Origin: Gulosibacter massiliensis
GTDB lineage: Bacteria > Actinomycetota > Actinomycetes > Actinomycetales > Microbacteriaceae
DNA length: 8,730 nt
Reading direction: 5' to 3'
Assembly (NCBI GenBank): GCA_943325745.2
Contig: CALPQP020000031.1
Span: 1 to 8,730, forward strand
Numbering within the stretch: position 1 is the stretch's first letter; each line of letters starts with the position of its first letter. Made by a program: the position numbers and the translations under genes. The notes beneath the pieces are model-generated. The model had not been told where the DNA came from. It did no database searches and worked only from the letters and a program-made list of their open reading frames with translations. Below are positions 1-5,715 of this stretch, one piece after another.

Positions 1-504
1 AACAATGTCAATTCCCAGAGGTTCATTGAGCAGACCAAACTTTTCGAGCTCGCGCTTGATCTTGGCGGCAACATCATCGGCAATTCCGGCGTCGGGGTTG
101 AATGCGCCTCGAAGAGTAGAGATACCGGCGCGCGCACCTGATTCTGCGCGGGGCTTGACCGCGCCATGGTGAGGTGCATGCGGGTCTGCGTCAGCTTCAG
201 CTGTCGTGGTGGCGAGCCACGGGTTGTACAGCTGGTGGTGTTTAGCGGCAGAACCAAAGTCCCACACGATCGGGTCAGAGTTTCGAGTGACCAGAGCAAA
301 ACGAATTGCCTTGTCAATCGCCCAAGTACCGATGTGGGTCGATGACATATATCGAATATTTGCGAAATCAAAGGCCAATAAGGCACCGACATCAGACTTT
401 TCCAGTTCGACCTTCAATTTGACGAGACGATCAGCGCGAAGCTTGTCAAAATCGAGGCGCTGTTCCCAGTCAACCTGGTTGGTTCCGAATGTTGCCGTTG
501 TCAT
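1..504 (-). CDS. M24/creatinase-type metallopeptidase-family protein, N-terminal part (cut by left edge)
   Basis: The gene begins at the ATG at 504-502 and reads open to base 1, giving 168 residues with no stop, so the 3' part lies outside the window. An AAAGG ribosome binding site at 511-515 sits 6 nt before the start. The visible part resembles the creatinase N-terminal domain of family M24 (Xaa-Pro peptidases, creatinase, the DMSP lyase DddP). It has an RLVKLK helix, a GALLAFDFANIRYMS strand-turn segment around residues 41-55 (compare D-x-x-NIRY in relatives), a core strand ending IVWDFGSA, and LGIDIV at the edge. The metal-binding pita-bread domain, where peptidases and non-peptidase relatives separate, is not visible, so the reaction cannot be called. 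It is probably cytoplasmic, since no signal peptide is seen. It lies 31 bp behind the dehydrogenase on the same strand, so both are probably co-transcribed and may act in one catabolic route. I am fairly sure of the family and unsure of the substrate. Confidence 0.75.
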   Translation of the reverse strand, partial: MTTATFGTNQVDWEQRLDFDKLRADRLVKLKVELEKSDVGALLAFDFANIRYMSSTHIGTWAIDKAIRFALVTRNSDPIVWDFGSAAKHHQLYNPWLATTTAEADADPHAPHHGAVKPRAESGARAGISTLRGAFNPDAGIADDVAAKIKRELEKFGLLNEPLGIDIV

Positions 505-535
505 GATGTGCCTTTCGTTGAGATCTAGGTTTTGA

Positions 536-1315
536 CTAGACCAGGATCATTCCGCCGTCTATTGCCATTGTTTGTCCAGTTACATAATCTGAATCGCTGC
601 TCGCGAGGAACAACGCGGTGGGAACGATATCTTCCGGTTGTGCCGCGCGGCCAACAAGAATCCCGGCCGCCATCGAATCAAAACCGGAGTCTCCTTCGCC
701 AATGTCTTCGAGATCCTTATCGAGCTTGGTCCACAGTGGGGTCTGGACCACACCCGGTGAGAAGGCGTTCACGGTGATGTTGTGCTCGGCAAGTGCGCGC
801 GCAGCGGCTTGAGTGATGGAAATGACGGCAGCCTTCGACGCGCTGTAGGGGGCAAAGCTTGAAAAGCCAGTGCGCCCAGCGATAGAGGCGGTATTCACCA
901 CTTTTCCACCGGTGCCTTGGCGGATGTATTGCTTGGCGGCTTCCTGGGTCCCAACAAACACCGCGAGAGCATTGACGCTCATAATCATGTTGAAATTTTC
1001 TTCGGTCACATCGAGAAACTTCATCGGCTTATTGAAGCCGGCGTTGTTGAAATAGCAATCCAGCTTTCCGAATTCCTTCACCGCACGTTCAATTCCTGCC
1101 GCGACCGAGATGCGATTGGTTACATCGACATGTGCCGCAATTGCATTGCCGCCAGATTGTGTGATTGCATCGGCAGCCTTCTGGGCGTCTTCTACGTTCA
1201 AATCTGCGATGACGAGGTTGGCGCCTTCAGCGGCCAAGCCCTTAGAGATACCTAATCCAATACCCGAAGCTCCACCGGTGACAACCACGGTGCGACCAGC
1301 CATTCGCGATCCCAT
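536..1315 (-). CDS. short-chain dehydrogenase/reductase (classical SDR), probably NAD-dependent
   Basis: This is a 259-residue classical SDR, the usual length for the family: a cytoplasmic oxidoreductase interconverting an alcohol and a ketone. Visible motifs are the cofactor-binding TGGASGIG (13-20), Asp38 at the end of the second strand (favouring NAD(H) over NADP(H)), NNAG (90-93), the catalytic tetrad Asn115, Ser144, Tyr157, Lys161 (YSASK), and a C-terminal DGG. The segment ITVNAFSPGVV with a variable substrate lid after it resembles polyol and acetoin/butanediol dehydrogenases, but the substrate cannot be read from sequence. Of the adjacent start codons, ATG 1315 is chosen because AAGGAGG (1321-1327) is 5 nt away; ATG 1318 would be only 2 nt from it. 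A 14-residue upstream extension to 1357 is open but does not look like SDR. The gene is first in a likely two-gene unit with the M24-type gene, and the region upstream holds several inverted repeats that could bind a regulator. Confidence 0.92.
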   Translation of the reverse strand: MGSRMAGRTVVVTGGASGIGLGISKGLAAEGANLVIADLNVEDAQKAADAITQSGGNAIAAHVDVTNRISVAAGIERAVKEFGKLDCYFNNAGFNKPMKFLDVTEENFNMIMSVNALAVFVGTQEAAKQYIRQGTGGKVVNTASIAGRTGFSSFAPYSASKAAVISITQAAARALAEHNITVNAFSPGVVQTPLWTKLDKDLEDIGEGDSGFDSMAAGILVGRAAQPEDIVPTALFLASSDSDYVTGQTMAIDGGMILV

Positions 1316-1320
1316 CATGT

Positions 1321-1327
1321 CCTCCTT
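1321..1327 (-). promoter_or_regulatory. ribosome binding site of the SDR gene
   Basis: The minus-strand sequence AAGGAGG is a near-perfect Shine-Dalgarno site. Its spacing selects the second of two consecutive ATG codons (1315) as the likely start. Confidence 0.8.
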
Positions 1328-1335
1328 GACATGTT

Positions 1336-1350
1336 GCTCCAGTCCGGAGC
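1336..1350 (-). repeat. perfect 5-5-5 hairpin in the SDR leader
   Basis: GCTCC-AGTCC-GGAGC is a perfect 5-bp stem with a 5-nt loop, 9 nt upstream of the SDR ribosome binding site. It could form a short hairpin in the 5' untranslated RNA. No U-run follows it, so it is not an obvious attenuator. A stem this short can arise by chance. Confidence 0.35.
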
Positions 1351-1364
1351 TTTGCAATGTGTTT

Positions 1365-1394
1365 AGTCTAGATGAACAACCAATGTGTCGGCAA
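1365..1394 (-). promoter_or_regulatory. possible promoter of the SDR/M24 unit
   Basis: On the minus strand, TTGCCG (1394-1389) and TAGACT (1370-1365) are 18 bp apart. Each matches 4 of 6 bases of the housekeeping -35 and -10 consensus. Transcription would begin near 1358 and give a leader of about 40 nt carrying the hairpin and the ribosome binding site. The placement makes sense but the match is weak. Confidence 0.3.
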
Positions 1395-1405
1395 CAAACT
1401 AAAAT

Positions 1406-1422
1406 TCACGACATTCTCGTGA
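1406..1422. promoter_or_regulatory. perfect inverted repeat, candidate operator
   Basis: TCACGA-CATTC-TCGTGA is a perfect 6-5-6 inverted repeat just upstream of the predicted -35 of the SDR/M24 unit, a typical place for a dimeric regulator to bind. No regulator gene is visible in the window, so the binding protein is unknown. Confidence 0.35.
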
Positions 1423-1464
1423 CCGAGTGAAAATTTCGAAGAATAAGTCTTGTGAATACTGGTC

Positions 1465-1475
1465 TACAGCCTGTA
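1465..1475. promoter_or_regulatory. 11-bp palindrome, weak candidate operator
   Basis: TACAG-C-CTGTA is a perfect palindrome about 70 bp upstream of the predicted SDR promoter. It is short enough to be chance. It is listed because it lies in the same gene-free spacer as two other perfect inverted repeats. Confidence 0.2.
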
Positions 1476-1649
1476 AACATAACTTTGAATGACGAAATGC
1501 TCTCATACCGTCATGTCTGACCACTGTGAACAAATCGGCAATCGTGTTGACCGACACTTTACCTCTTCTGGATAGAGCGCTAAACTCGTCGTTGTCTTGA
1601 TTCCTCGGCTACCCAGTTCCTATGAGGACTCTTCCCTTGCTTGATGCGT

Positions 1650-3812
1650 TCACCGTAGTGGGTGAATCAGATCGTGCTCCATCAATTGGCTCCACAACAA
1701 AGGCGCCGCGGTGAAGTGAAAGAACGGCCAAATGTGTCCGTCATCCCTCCAAACGAACATTCCGCCTCGAACGGCATCGCATCTATCGCCCGGGCAAAAA
1801 ACAGTGTCAAGATTGAGGACGGGCATTTCCAGATCGAGTGCGGTCTGAGTTGCGACATCCATTTGGGGCTGGAACGGTACCGTGCACGAACCGGGCTCTT
1901 TTGGGTTGTAAAGCAAACACGAATACAATTCGGGCCCACGTTTCGGATTGTCTTTCACGACTGCAACATTTATTCCATTGGCATGAAGTTCACCGAACAA
2001 TTCAACGAAAGGGTTGTCTGGAAATGCCGGATTCTCGACGCCGGCCTCGAGAACCAGGGATGACTGCGCGAGGATTACAAGATCGAATTCTCCGGAGTTA
2101 AGCCTAGGTCGAATCTCGAGATTGCGTTGCGTGCACCAGCGGAAGTGGTCAAGGCGATACGAACATCGAGAGGCGATGAATAAGTGAACGGCGTAACTGG
2201 CGCGTTTACCGATCAGATCTATGCTCGCCCACATAGCCTGCGCGTGCGAATCGCCAACGAGAGCGATGCTGCGGGTCGCGGCGGTGTCACCAATAACGCA
2301 ATCGTTGATTGAATTTGCGACCTCATATGGGCAAGTATCTGACGGGGGTGGTACCGGGCGATAAGAGGACGCGTCAAATTCCACCACATTGCTATTCGGG
2401 CAGACGAATACGGCCGCCCCGGCGCCGACGCAGTATGGGAGCGTATACGGGAACTCGTCAACCAATCCAGGAGTGTCCACCTCCAGCGGCTCAGAAAGCA
2501 TGTTTGCCAAGAGTGGATCGGCAGGCTCTTTATTGCCCAGATCGTGTGGATATAGGACCGTCACCGCGACAACCGCCGCCGAAGTCACCAGTGCAATGGA
2601 ACCAACGAACAGAGGTTTGAACGTCCAGGATGCTCGTGCGAGTCGCACAGGGTTTTCGACAAAACGATAAGTGAGTTCGGCGAGTATGAGGACGAGCGCC
2701 AGCGCACCAATTTTTGATGCGCCGCTAAGTGCGAACCCGAGGAAAGCTGGCGACAGGATCACGATCGGCCAGTGCCAAAGGTAGATCGAATACGAACGAT
2801 CACCGACCCATTTCGCAACAAAAAGAACTGGCTTAGCGAAGCGACGCAACTTCGTTTCGAAGCGACGCAACTTCGTTTCGAGGCGACGGTCGTAGTCGGT
2901 TGCGTCAAGACCGAGGATTATGTTTTCAAAACTAAACGCCGACACGACGACGGGACGTCCGCTCGTGTTTGACGTCGACACGGTTCCGGTCGCGAGGATG
3001 ATTGCAGTGGCAAGCACGGCCGGTAGAACGCCGATTCCTGGAACGAAATCGTTGAGACCTGGAATCGCGAATGTTGTCGCCAATGCTAGCCAGGCCAATC
3101 TATTGGAGATTAGTTGACCGCGCCACGGCTTGAAATCACGTTGAGCCAACAGCGCAACGCCTGCACCAAGAGCGAGTTCCCAAGCCCGTGCGAGGGTGTC
3201 GAAATAGGACGCAGCGACACCCTGTGTGACGACGATAGCGTAAAAGAGTGATCCGGCGGAAATCCCGACGATTGCGATTCCGAGCAGTCGGACCGGAGAC
3301 ACCCGTGATATCTTGGCGAGCCCGATTGCGCCGATTACGAGAATCGGCCACACAAGATAGAACTGCTCTTCGACCGAAAGTGACCAATAGTGTTGAAGCG
3401 GCGATGTCATGTCGCCGCGACGGTCGTAGTCGGTTGCGTCAAGACCGAGGAGTATATTTTCGAAGCTGAACGCCGACGCGAAGACGTGACGGCCGCTCGC
3501 GAGAATCTGAGCGGTCAACCCTGACAGGTTTGTCGCAATCGCGGTTGCGATGATGACGGTGATCGCCGCGGGAAATATTCGTCGAATTCGGCGGACCCAG
3601 AATGCCGAAAGGCGAAGGGTTCCCGTTGCGCTCACTTCCCTAAGGATGAGGGAAGTGATGAGAAAGCCAGAAATCACGAAAAACACATCGACTCCGAGAA
3701 AACCGCTGACCAATCGGTTTGGCCAAAAGTGGTAAGCCACAACGGACATGACGGCGAGCGCGCGGAGGTACTGAACATCAAGACGATTGTGAACAGCAAT
3801 GCGTTTTTCCAT
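1650..3812 (-). CDS. AT3-SGNH membrane O-acyltransferase (OafA-like) with an internal duplicated segment
   Basis: This 720-residue protein has the two-part plan of OafA/YrhL-type enzymes. An N-terminal multi-span acyltransferase-3 domain (about 1-425) passes acyl groups across the membrane. An extracytoplasmic SGNH domain (about 430-720) then transfers them to a surface glycan. AT3 marks are RLDVQYLRALA, His28, the RRIRRIFPA motif (74-82), YWSLSVEEQFYLVWP (142-156) and GDRSYSIYLWHWP (337-349). SGNH marks are GDSH (520-523, nucleophile Ser522) and Asp690/His693 in DDGH. Start ATG 3812 fits the family N-terminus, though no strong ribosome binding site precedes it. Oddity: residues 283-310 repeat residues 105-132 almost exactly, followed by tandem ETKLRRF units. 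This adds about 35-40 residues where relatives usually run directly into the GDRSYS motif. Whether the protein is active with this insert is unknown; all catalytic motifs are intact. The target glycan cannot be inferred, as no polysaccharide genes are nearby. Confidence 0.9.
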   Translation of the reverse strand: MEKRIAVHNRLDVQYLRALAVMSVVAYHFWPNRLVSGFLGVDVFFVISGFLITSLILREVSATGTLRLSAFWVRRIRRIFPAAITVIIATAIATNLSGLTAQILASGRHVFASAFSFENILLGLDATDYDRRGDMTSPLQHYWSLSVEEQFYLVWPILVIGAIGLAKISRVSPVRLLGIAIVGISAGSLFYAIVVTQGVAASYFDTLARAWELALGAGVALLAQRDFKPWRGQLISNRLAWLALATTFAIPGLNDFVPGIGVLPAVLATAIILATGTVSTSNTSGRPVVVSAFSFENIILGLDATDYDRRLETKLRRFETKLRRFAKPVLFVAKWVGDRSYSIYLWHWPIVILSPAFLGFALSGASKIGALALVLILAELTYRFVENPVRLARASWTFKPLFVGSIALVTSAAVVAVTVLYPHDLGNKEPADPLLANMLSEPLEVDTPGLVDEFPYTLPYCVGAGAAVFVCPNSNVVEFDASSYRPVPPPSDTCPYEVANSINDCVIGDTAATRSIALVGDSHAQAMWASIDLIGKRASYAVHLFIASRCSYRLDHFRWCTQRNLEIRPRLNSGEFDLVILAQSSLVLEAGVENPAFPDNPFVELFGELHANGINVAVVKDNPKRGPELYSCLLYNPKEPGSCTVPFQPQMDVATQTALDLEMPVLNLDTVFCPGDRCDAVRGGMFVWRDDGHIWPFFHFTAAPLLWSQLMEHDLIHPLR
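2837..2888 (-). repeat. 21-bp in-frame tandem repeat, about 2.5 copies
   Basis: Inside the acyltransferase gene a 21-bp unit is repeated: copy A 2888-2868, copy B 2867-2847, and a 10-bp partial copy 2846-2837. A and B differ by one base. They encode RRLETKL and RRFETKL followed by RRF, a basic amphipathic stretch. The unit contains CGAAG...CTTCG, a self-complementary pair that could form a hairpin. The array begins in the last six bases (CGTCGC) of the duplicated 83-bp segment. Confidence 0.9.
2883..2965 (-). repeat. duplicated 83-bp segment, second copy (misplaced)
   Basis: This stretch matches 3417-3499 at 74 of 83 positions, the first 35 bases (from 2883) being identical. It encodes residues 283-310 of the acyltransferase. 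In AT3 proteins this peptide belongs only between the RRIRRIFP and YWSLSVEEQ motifs, so this copy is the displaced one. Within the 60 bp encoding the shared 20-residue peptide, four of five differences are silent and one is Leu to Ile. Confidence 0.9.
3417..3499 (-). repeat. duplicated 83-bp segment, first copy (native position)
   Basis: This copy encodes residues 105-132 of the acyltransferase, including SAFSFENILLGLDATDYDRR, and runs directly into the YWSLSVEEQ region as in other family members. It is therefore the copy in its ancestral position. The second copy is 534 bp away at 2883-2965. Confidence 0.9.
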
Positions 3813-3857
3813 TACCCAAGCCTAGCAATTCCCGCCTACCAACTCAGGGTCCTTCTT

Positions 3858-4019
3858 ATGTTTGACGTTAAACTGACGCATGTAGTCTCTGCAGACGACA
3901 CACTTCTCGAGTGCCGTGCAGTTTTCGACGCTCCACCGGTAACGCTAACCCACGGGGATCTTGCTGGTTCATGATGGGCTTACCTGCGTGACCCCGACGG
4001 AACTCAACTTGAGATTTAG
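3858..4019 (+). pseudogene. decayed 3' fragment of a VOC/glyoxalase-family gene
   Basis: One plus-strand frame reads FDAPPVTLTHGDLAGS, a TGA stop at 3972-3974, then WAYLRDPDGTQLEI and a TAG at 4017-4019. The pattern P-V-x-x-THG ... GS-x-WAYLRDPDG-x-x-LE is the recognisable C-terminal end of vicinal oxygen chelate (glyoxalase/bleomycin-resistance-like) proteins. The TGA stands where relatives have an ordinary residue; a CGA to TGA change would explain it. Only about 53 codons remain from the first in-frame ATG (3858). A whole gene of about 120-150 codons would run back into the divergent acyltransferase gene, so the 5' end is lost. The frame stays open a little upstream of 3858, but I see no convincing homology there. 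This is most likely a non-functional remnant. Confidence 0.65.
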
Positions 4020-4057
4020 GCGAACCCCGCGTAACCGGCTGAGAATGATCACCCACA

Positions 4058-4072
4058 GTGGCTCTTGGCCAC
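4058..4072. repeat. perfect 5-5-5 inverted repeat upstream of the tad genes
   Basis: GTGGC-TCTTG-GCCAC is a perfect hairpin-forming repeat about 60 bp before the DUF4244 start and just after the VOC remnant. It could be an old terminator stem of the VOC gene without a T-run, or a regulatory site. Confidence 0.35.
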
Positions 4073-4077
4073 CGCCT

Positions 4078-4091
4078 GTCAACAGGTTGAC
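4078..4091. promoter_or_regulatory. perfect 6-2-6 inverted repeat, candidate operator of the tad genes
   Basis: GTCAAC-AG-GTTGAC is a perfect inverted repeat starting 57 bp before the DUF4244 start codon. Its right arm overlaps a TTGACG that could serve as a -35 element; no good -10 follows at the right distance. A dimeric regulator could bind here. Confidence 0.35.
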
Positions 4092-4134
4092 GAATTGGTT
4101 GTCGGGGATTTCCGGATGTCGGCATCCTGAGTGC

Positions 4135-4320
4135 ATGAACACTACATTTACTCCACTCCAAACAAATATCTCTGAACGCGGTGCCGCCACCGCCGAATAT
4201 GCCATCGCGACGGTCGCCGCCGCGGGCTTTGCTGGGTTGCTCGCCGTCGTCCTCAAGAGCAATCCCGTGCAGAACCTTTTGACCGACGTCATCAGCGGTG
4301 CTCTGTCGATCGTCACGTGA
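4135..4320 (+). CDS. DUF4244-type Flp-like pilin precursor
   Basis: This 61-residue protein resembles DUF4244 proteins, short actinobacterial pilins of the tad/Flp type. The leader contains ERG-AATAEYAIA: cleavage after Gly16 would leave Glu at +5 (Glu21) followed by Tyr22, matching the Flp prepilin rule G/xxxxEY. A single hydrophobic helix follows (about 23-40), then a short tail. After processing by a prepilin peptidase it should pack through this helix into a pilus or pseudopilus outside the membrane. ATG 4135 is chosen because it gives a short leader like that of relatives. The upstream sequence has no clear ribosome binding site, and the frame stays open to about 3961 with sequence unlike a protein. 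The next gene starts inside this one, so the two are probably translationally coupled. Whether it builds a true fibre or a secretion pseudopilus is unknown. Confidence 0.82.
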   Translation: MNTTFTPLQTNISERGAATAEYAIATVAAAGFAGLLAVVLKSNPVQNLLTDVISGALSIVT

Positions 4321-4630
4321 CGAGCGTGGGCTCGTCACGACAGAAATCGCCATCGCAATCCCGACTCTGCTCCTCGTTGTCGGGCTTGTCATCGGCGCAA
4401 TTCGATGGTCAATGGACGCCATCTCCGCGACATCCGTGGCGGCCGAGACGGCTAGAGCCATCGTTCGGGGCGAACCGGAGGAATCGAGCCTTGCAGCGTC
4501 AGAAACAAGCGTGCCGTCAGCAGACTGGTCGGCTCGCCGCGAATCTCTAGAGGTCTGTGTGGACGCCCGGTTACCTCCGCCACTGCCACTCATGGCACAC
4601 GTCACGGTGACGCAATGCGCACCGCGCTAG
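4298..4630 (+). CDS. TadE-like minor pilin
   Basis: This 110-residue protein starts at GTG 4298, the only in-frame start before the hydrophobic segment; a stop at 4280-4282 blocks anything longer. It overlaps the DUF4244 gene by 23 bp. The leader has DERG-LVTTEIAIAIPTLLL: Glu stands at +5 after Gly11, so it carries the same prepilin-peptidase signal as the preceding gene. It continues into one membrane helix (about 17-35), and a soluble tail ends with a Cys near residue 107. This is the layout of actinobacterial TadE family minor pilins, which join or prime the Flp pilus. No ribosome binding site is visible, so translation probably depends on the upstream gene. The family call rests on leader, size and position between the other two tad-type genes. 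Confidence 0.78.
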   Translation: MLCRSSRDERGLVTTEIAIAIPTLLLVVGLVIGAIRWSMDAISATSVAAETARAIVRGEPEESSLAASETSVPSADWSARRESLEVCVDARLPPPLPLMAHVTVTQCAPR

Positions 4631-4917
4631 ATCGCGGTTCGGGCAGCATGACGTCACTCGTGTTGTTTGGTGCGGTCGTGTTGTTGGGGTTAGGTGGGCT
4701 GGGAGGCGCTGCGGTGATTCTGCGGGTGACCGACGCAATTCGAACCGCCGAACTCGCCGCATCCGCTGTCGCAACTCGCTCACTCGCCGGGGACCCGACC
4801 CCGTGCGAGCCTGGCCTTCGAGCACAGGAATCGTGTGGCGTTACGGATGGCGTCGCGACGGTTCGGGTGTCAGTTGACGGCGTGGTCGCCACGGCTGTCG
4901 CCGGACCTGACCGCTAG
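4615..4917 (+). CDS. TadE/G-like protein (Rv3654c-like, secretion-neighbourhood type)
   Basis: This 100-residue protein starts at ATG 4615 and overlaps the TadE-like gene by 16 bp. DRGSGSMTSLVLFG leads into a strongly hydrophobic helix (about 12-38). Next come an alanine-rich stretch with two cysteines (about 64 and 74) and a C-terminal strand pattern VATVRVSVDGVV. This matches the small TadE/G-like proteins that follow TadE in actinobacterial tad clusters. Unlike the two preceding proteins it lacks Glu at +5 after the leader glycine, as is common in this subgroup, so prepilin-peptidase processing is doubtful. It is the last gene of the three. Its TAG stop (4915-4917) is interleaved with the stop of the convergent permease gene in the palindrome CTAG, so there is no space between the two units and no terminator visible there. 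Confidence 0.75.
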   Translation: MRTALDRGSGSMTSLVLFGAVVLLGLGGLGGAAVILRVTDAIRTAELAASAVATRSLAGDPTPCEPGLRAQESCGVTDGVATVRVSVDGVVATAVAGPDR

Positions 4918-5708
4918 CGATTGTCTGTTGTCGTGAGCCGCTGGGCGATATAGATAGGCACAATCGCAATGAGGATCATGACGACGGCGACCACCGCGAC
5001 AATTGGCGCCTGGTTGGGCCGGAACATGTTGTCGAGGATGAAAATCGGCAGGGTCTGAACGCCGCTACCCGCGGTAAAAGTCGTGACAATGATTTCGTCA
5101 AACGACAGAGCAAACGACAGCAGGCCACCGGCGAATAACGCCGAGCGGATTTGCGGGAAGGTCACCAGCCGGAATGTTGTCCAGATTCCCGCCCCGAGGT
5201 CGCTTGACGCTTCTTCGAGGGAAGTTCCGATTCGGCGCAGACGAGCGAACACATTGTTGAACACCGTCACAACACAGAAGGTCGCGTGGGCGACAATGAT
5301 TGTGAACCACCCGAGTTGGATGTCCAACATGGTGCGGAAAGCATTGTTCAAGGCGATACCCGTGACGATTCCGGGAAGTGCGATGGGGAGAACGACGAGG
5401 AGGTTGACCGTCGATTTTCCGAAGAAGTCAAAGCGGTGAAGTGCGAATGACAACGCCGTTCCAAGCAGCAGTGCAATCACGGTCGACACGGCGGCGACCA
5501 CGAGCGACGTGGAAATGGCCGACAATGCACCAGCGTTCGTGAACGCTTTGCCCCACCACTCGGTGGTGAAGCCGGGGGGTGGCCACGACAACGTCTTACT
5601 CGTCGAAAAAGAGTTGAGGACGACCACGAGAATCGGGACGTAGATGAACGCGAGTGTCGCTGCGGTTGCACCCCACAATAGGAACTTTGATGGAAGTGAA
5701 AGTCTCAT
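4914..5708 (-). CDS. Pot-type ABC importer permease, PotC-like
   Basis: This 264-residue inner-membrane permease has about six hydrophobic segments, the usual size for PotC. The first span (about 8-31) leads to the typical LNSFS...WPPPGFTTEWW extracytoplasmic loop. The cytoplasmic EAA loop that docks on the ATPase is at 165-187 (EEASSDLGA ... FPQI), and LSFALSFDEIIVTTF (about 197-211) is characteristic of the PotC subgroup. ATG 5708 lies 7 bp after the PotB-like stop and gives an N-terminus like that of relatives. A GTG at 5753 would add 15 residues overlapping the upstream gene and looks less likely. No strong ribosome binding site is seen, so coupling to the PotB-like gene is probable. It is the last gene of the importer operon and meets the tad genes tail to tail, sharing the CTAG palindrome for both stops. 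Confidence 0.9.
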   Translation of the reverse strand: MRLSLPSKFLLWGATAATLAFIYVPILVVVLNSFSTSKTLSWPPPGFTTEWWGKAFTNAGALSAISTSLVVAAVSTVIALLLGTALSFALHRFDFFGKSTVNLLVVLPIALPGIVTGIALNNAFRTMLDIQLGWFTIIVAHATFCVVTVFNNVFARLRRIGTSLEEASSDLGAGIWTTFRLVTFPQIRSALFAGGLLSFALSFDEIIVTTFTAGSGVQTLPIFILDNMFRPNQAPIVAVVAVVMILIAIVPIYIAQRLTTTDNR

Positions 5709-5715
5709 GCTGGGC

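Larger units (their letters stand above)
1316..1649. other. gene-free spacer between SDR and acyltransferase
   Basis: No credible gene was found on either strand. The part nearest the SDR gene holds its ribosome binding site, a possible promoter and three inverted repeats, listed separately. The part nearest the acyltransferase 3' end shows no strong terminator: a TTCACC/GGTGAA pair overlaps the acyltransferase stop but no T-run follows it on the minus strand. Confidence 0.6.
3813..4134. other. spacer between the divergent acyltransferase and tad genes
   Basis: It separates the acyltransferase start (minus strand, 3812) from the first tad-type gene (plus strand, 4135). It holds the VOC gene remnant and two perfect inverted repeats, listed separately. 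Both flanking genes must have promoters here or read in from further away; I could not place either with confidence. Confidence 0.6.

Noticed and set aside
1547..1576. Plus-strand TTGACC, 18-bp spacer, GATAGA resembling a promoter.
   Set aside because: The -10 matches only 3 of 6 bases and no plus-strand gene follows.
1646..1665. TTCACC/GGTGAA pair at the acyltransferase stop as a terminator.
   Set aside because: The stem is short, overlaps the last codons and has no T-run after it on the minus strand.
2837..2965. Repeats inside the acyltransferase gene as a CRISPR array or mobile-element end.
   Set aside because: The units are directly adjacent without spacers, remain in frame within a coding gene, and no transposase or terminal inverted repeats are present.
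3868..4605. Minus-strand open frame of 245 codons.
   Set aside because: It is antisense to the tad genes and the VOC remnant, is low in hydrophobic structure and resembles no family; the plus-strand genes have clear motifs.
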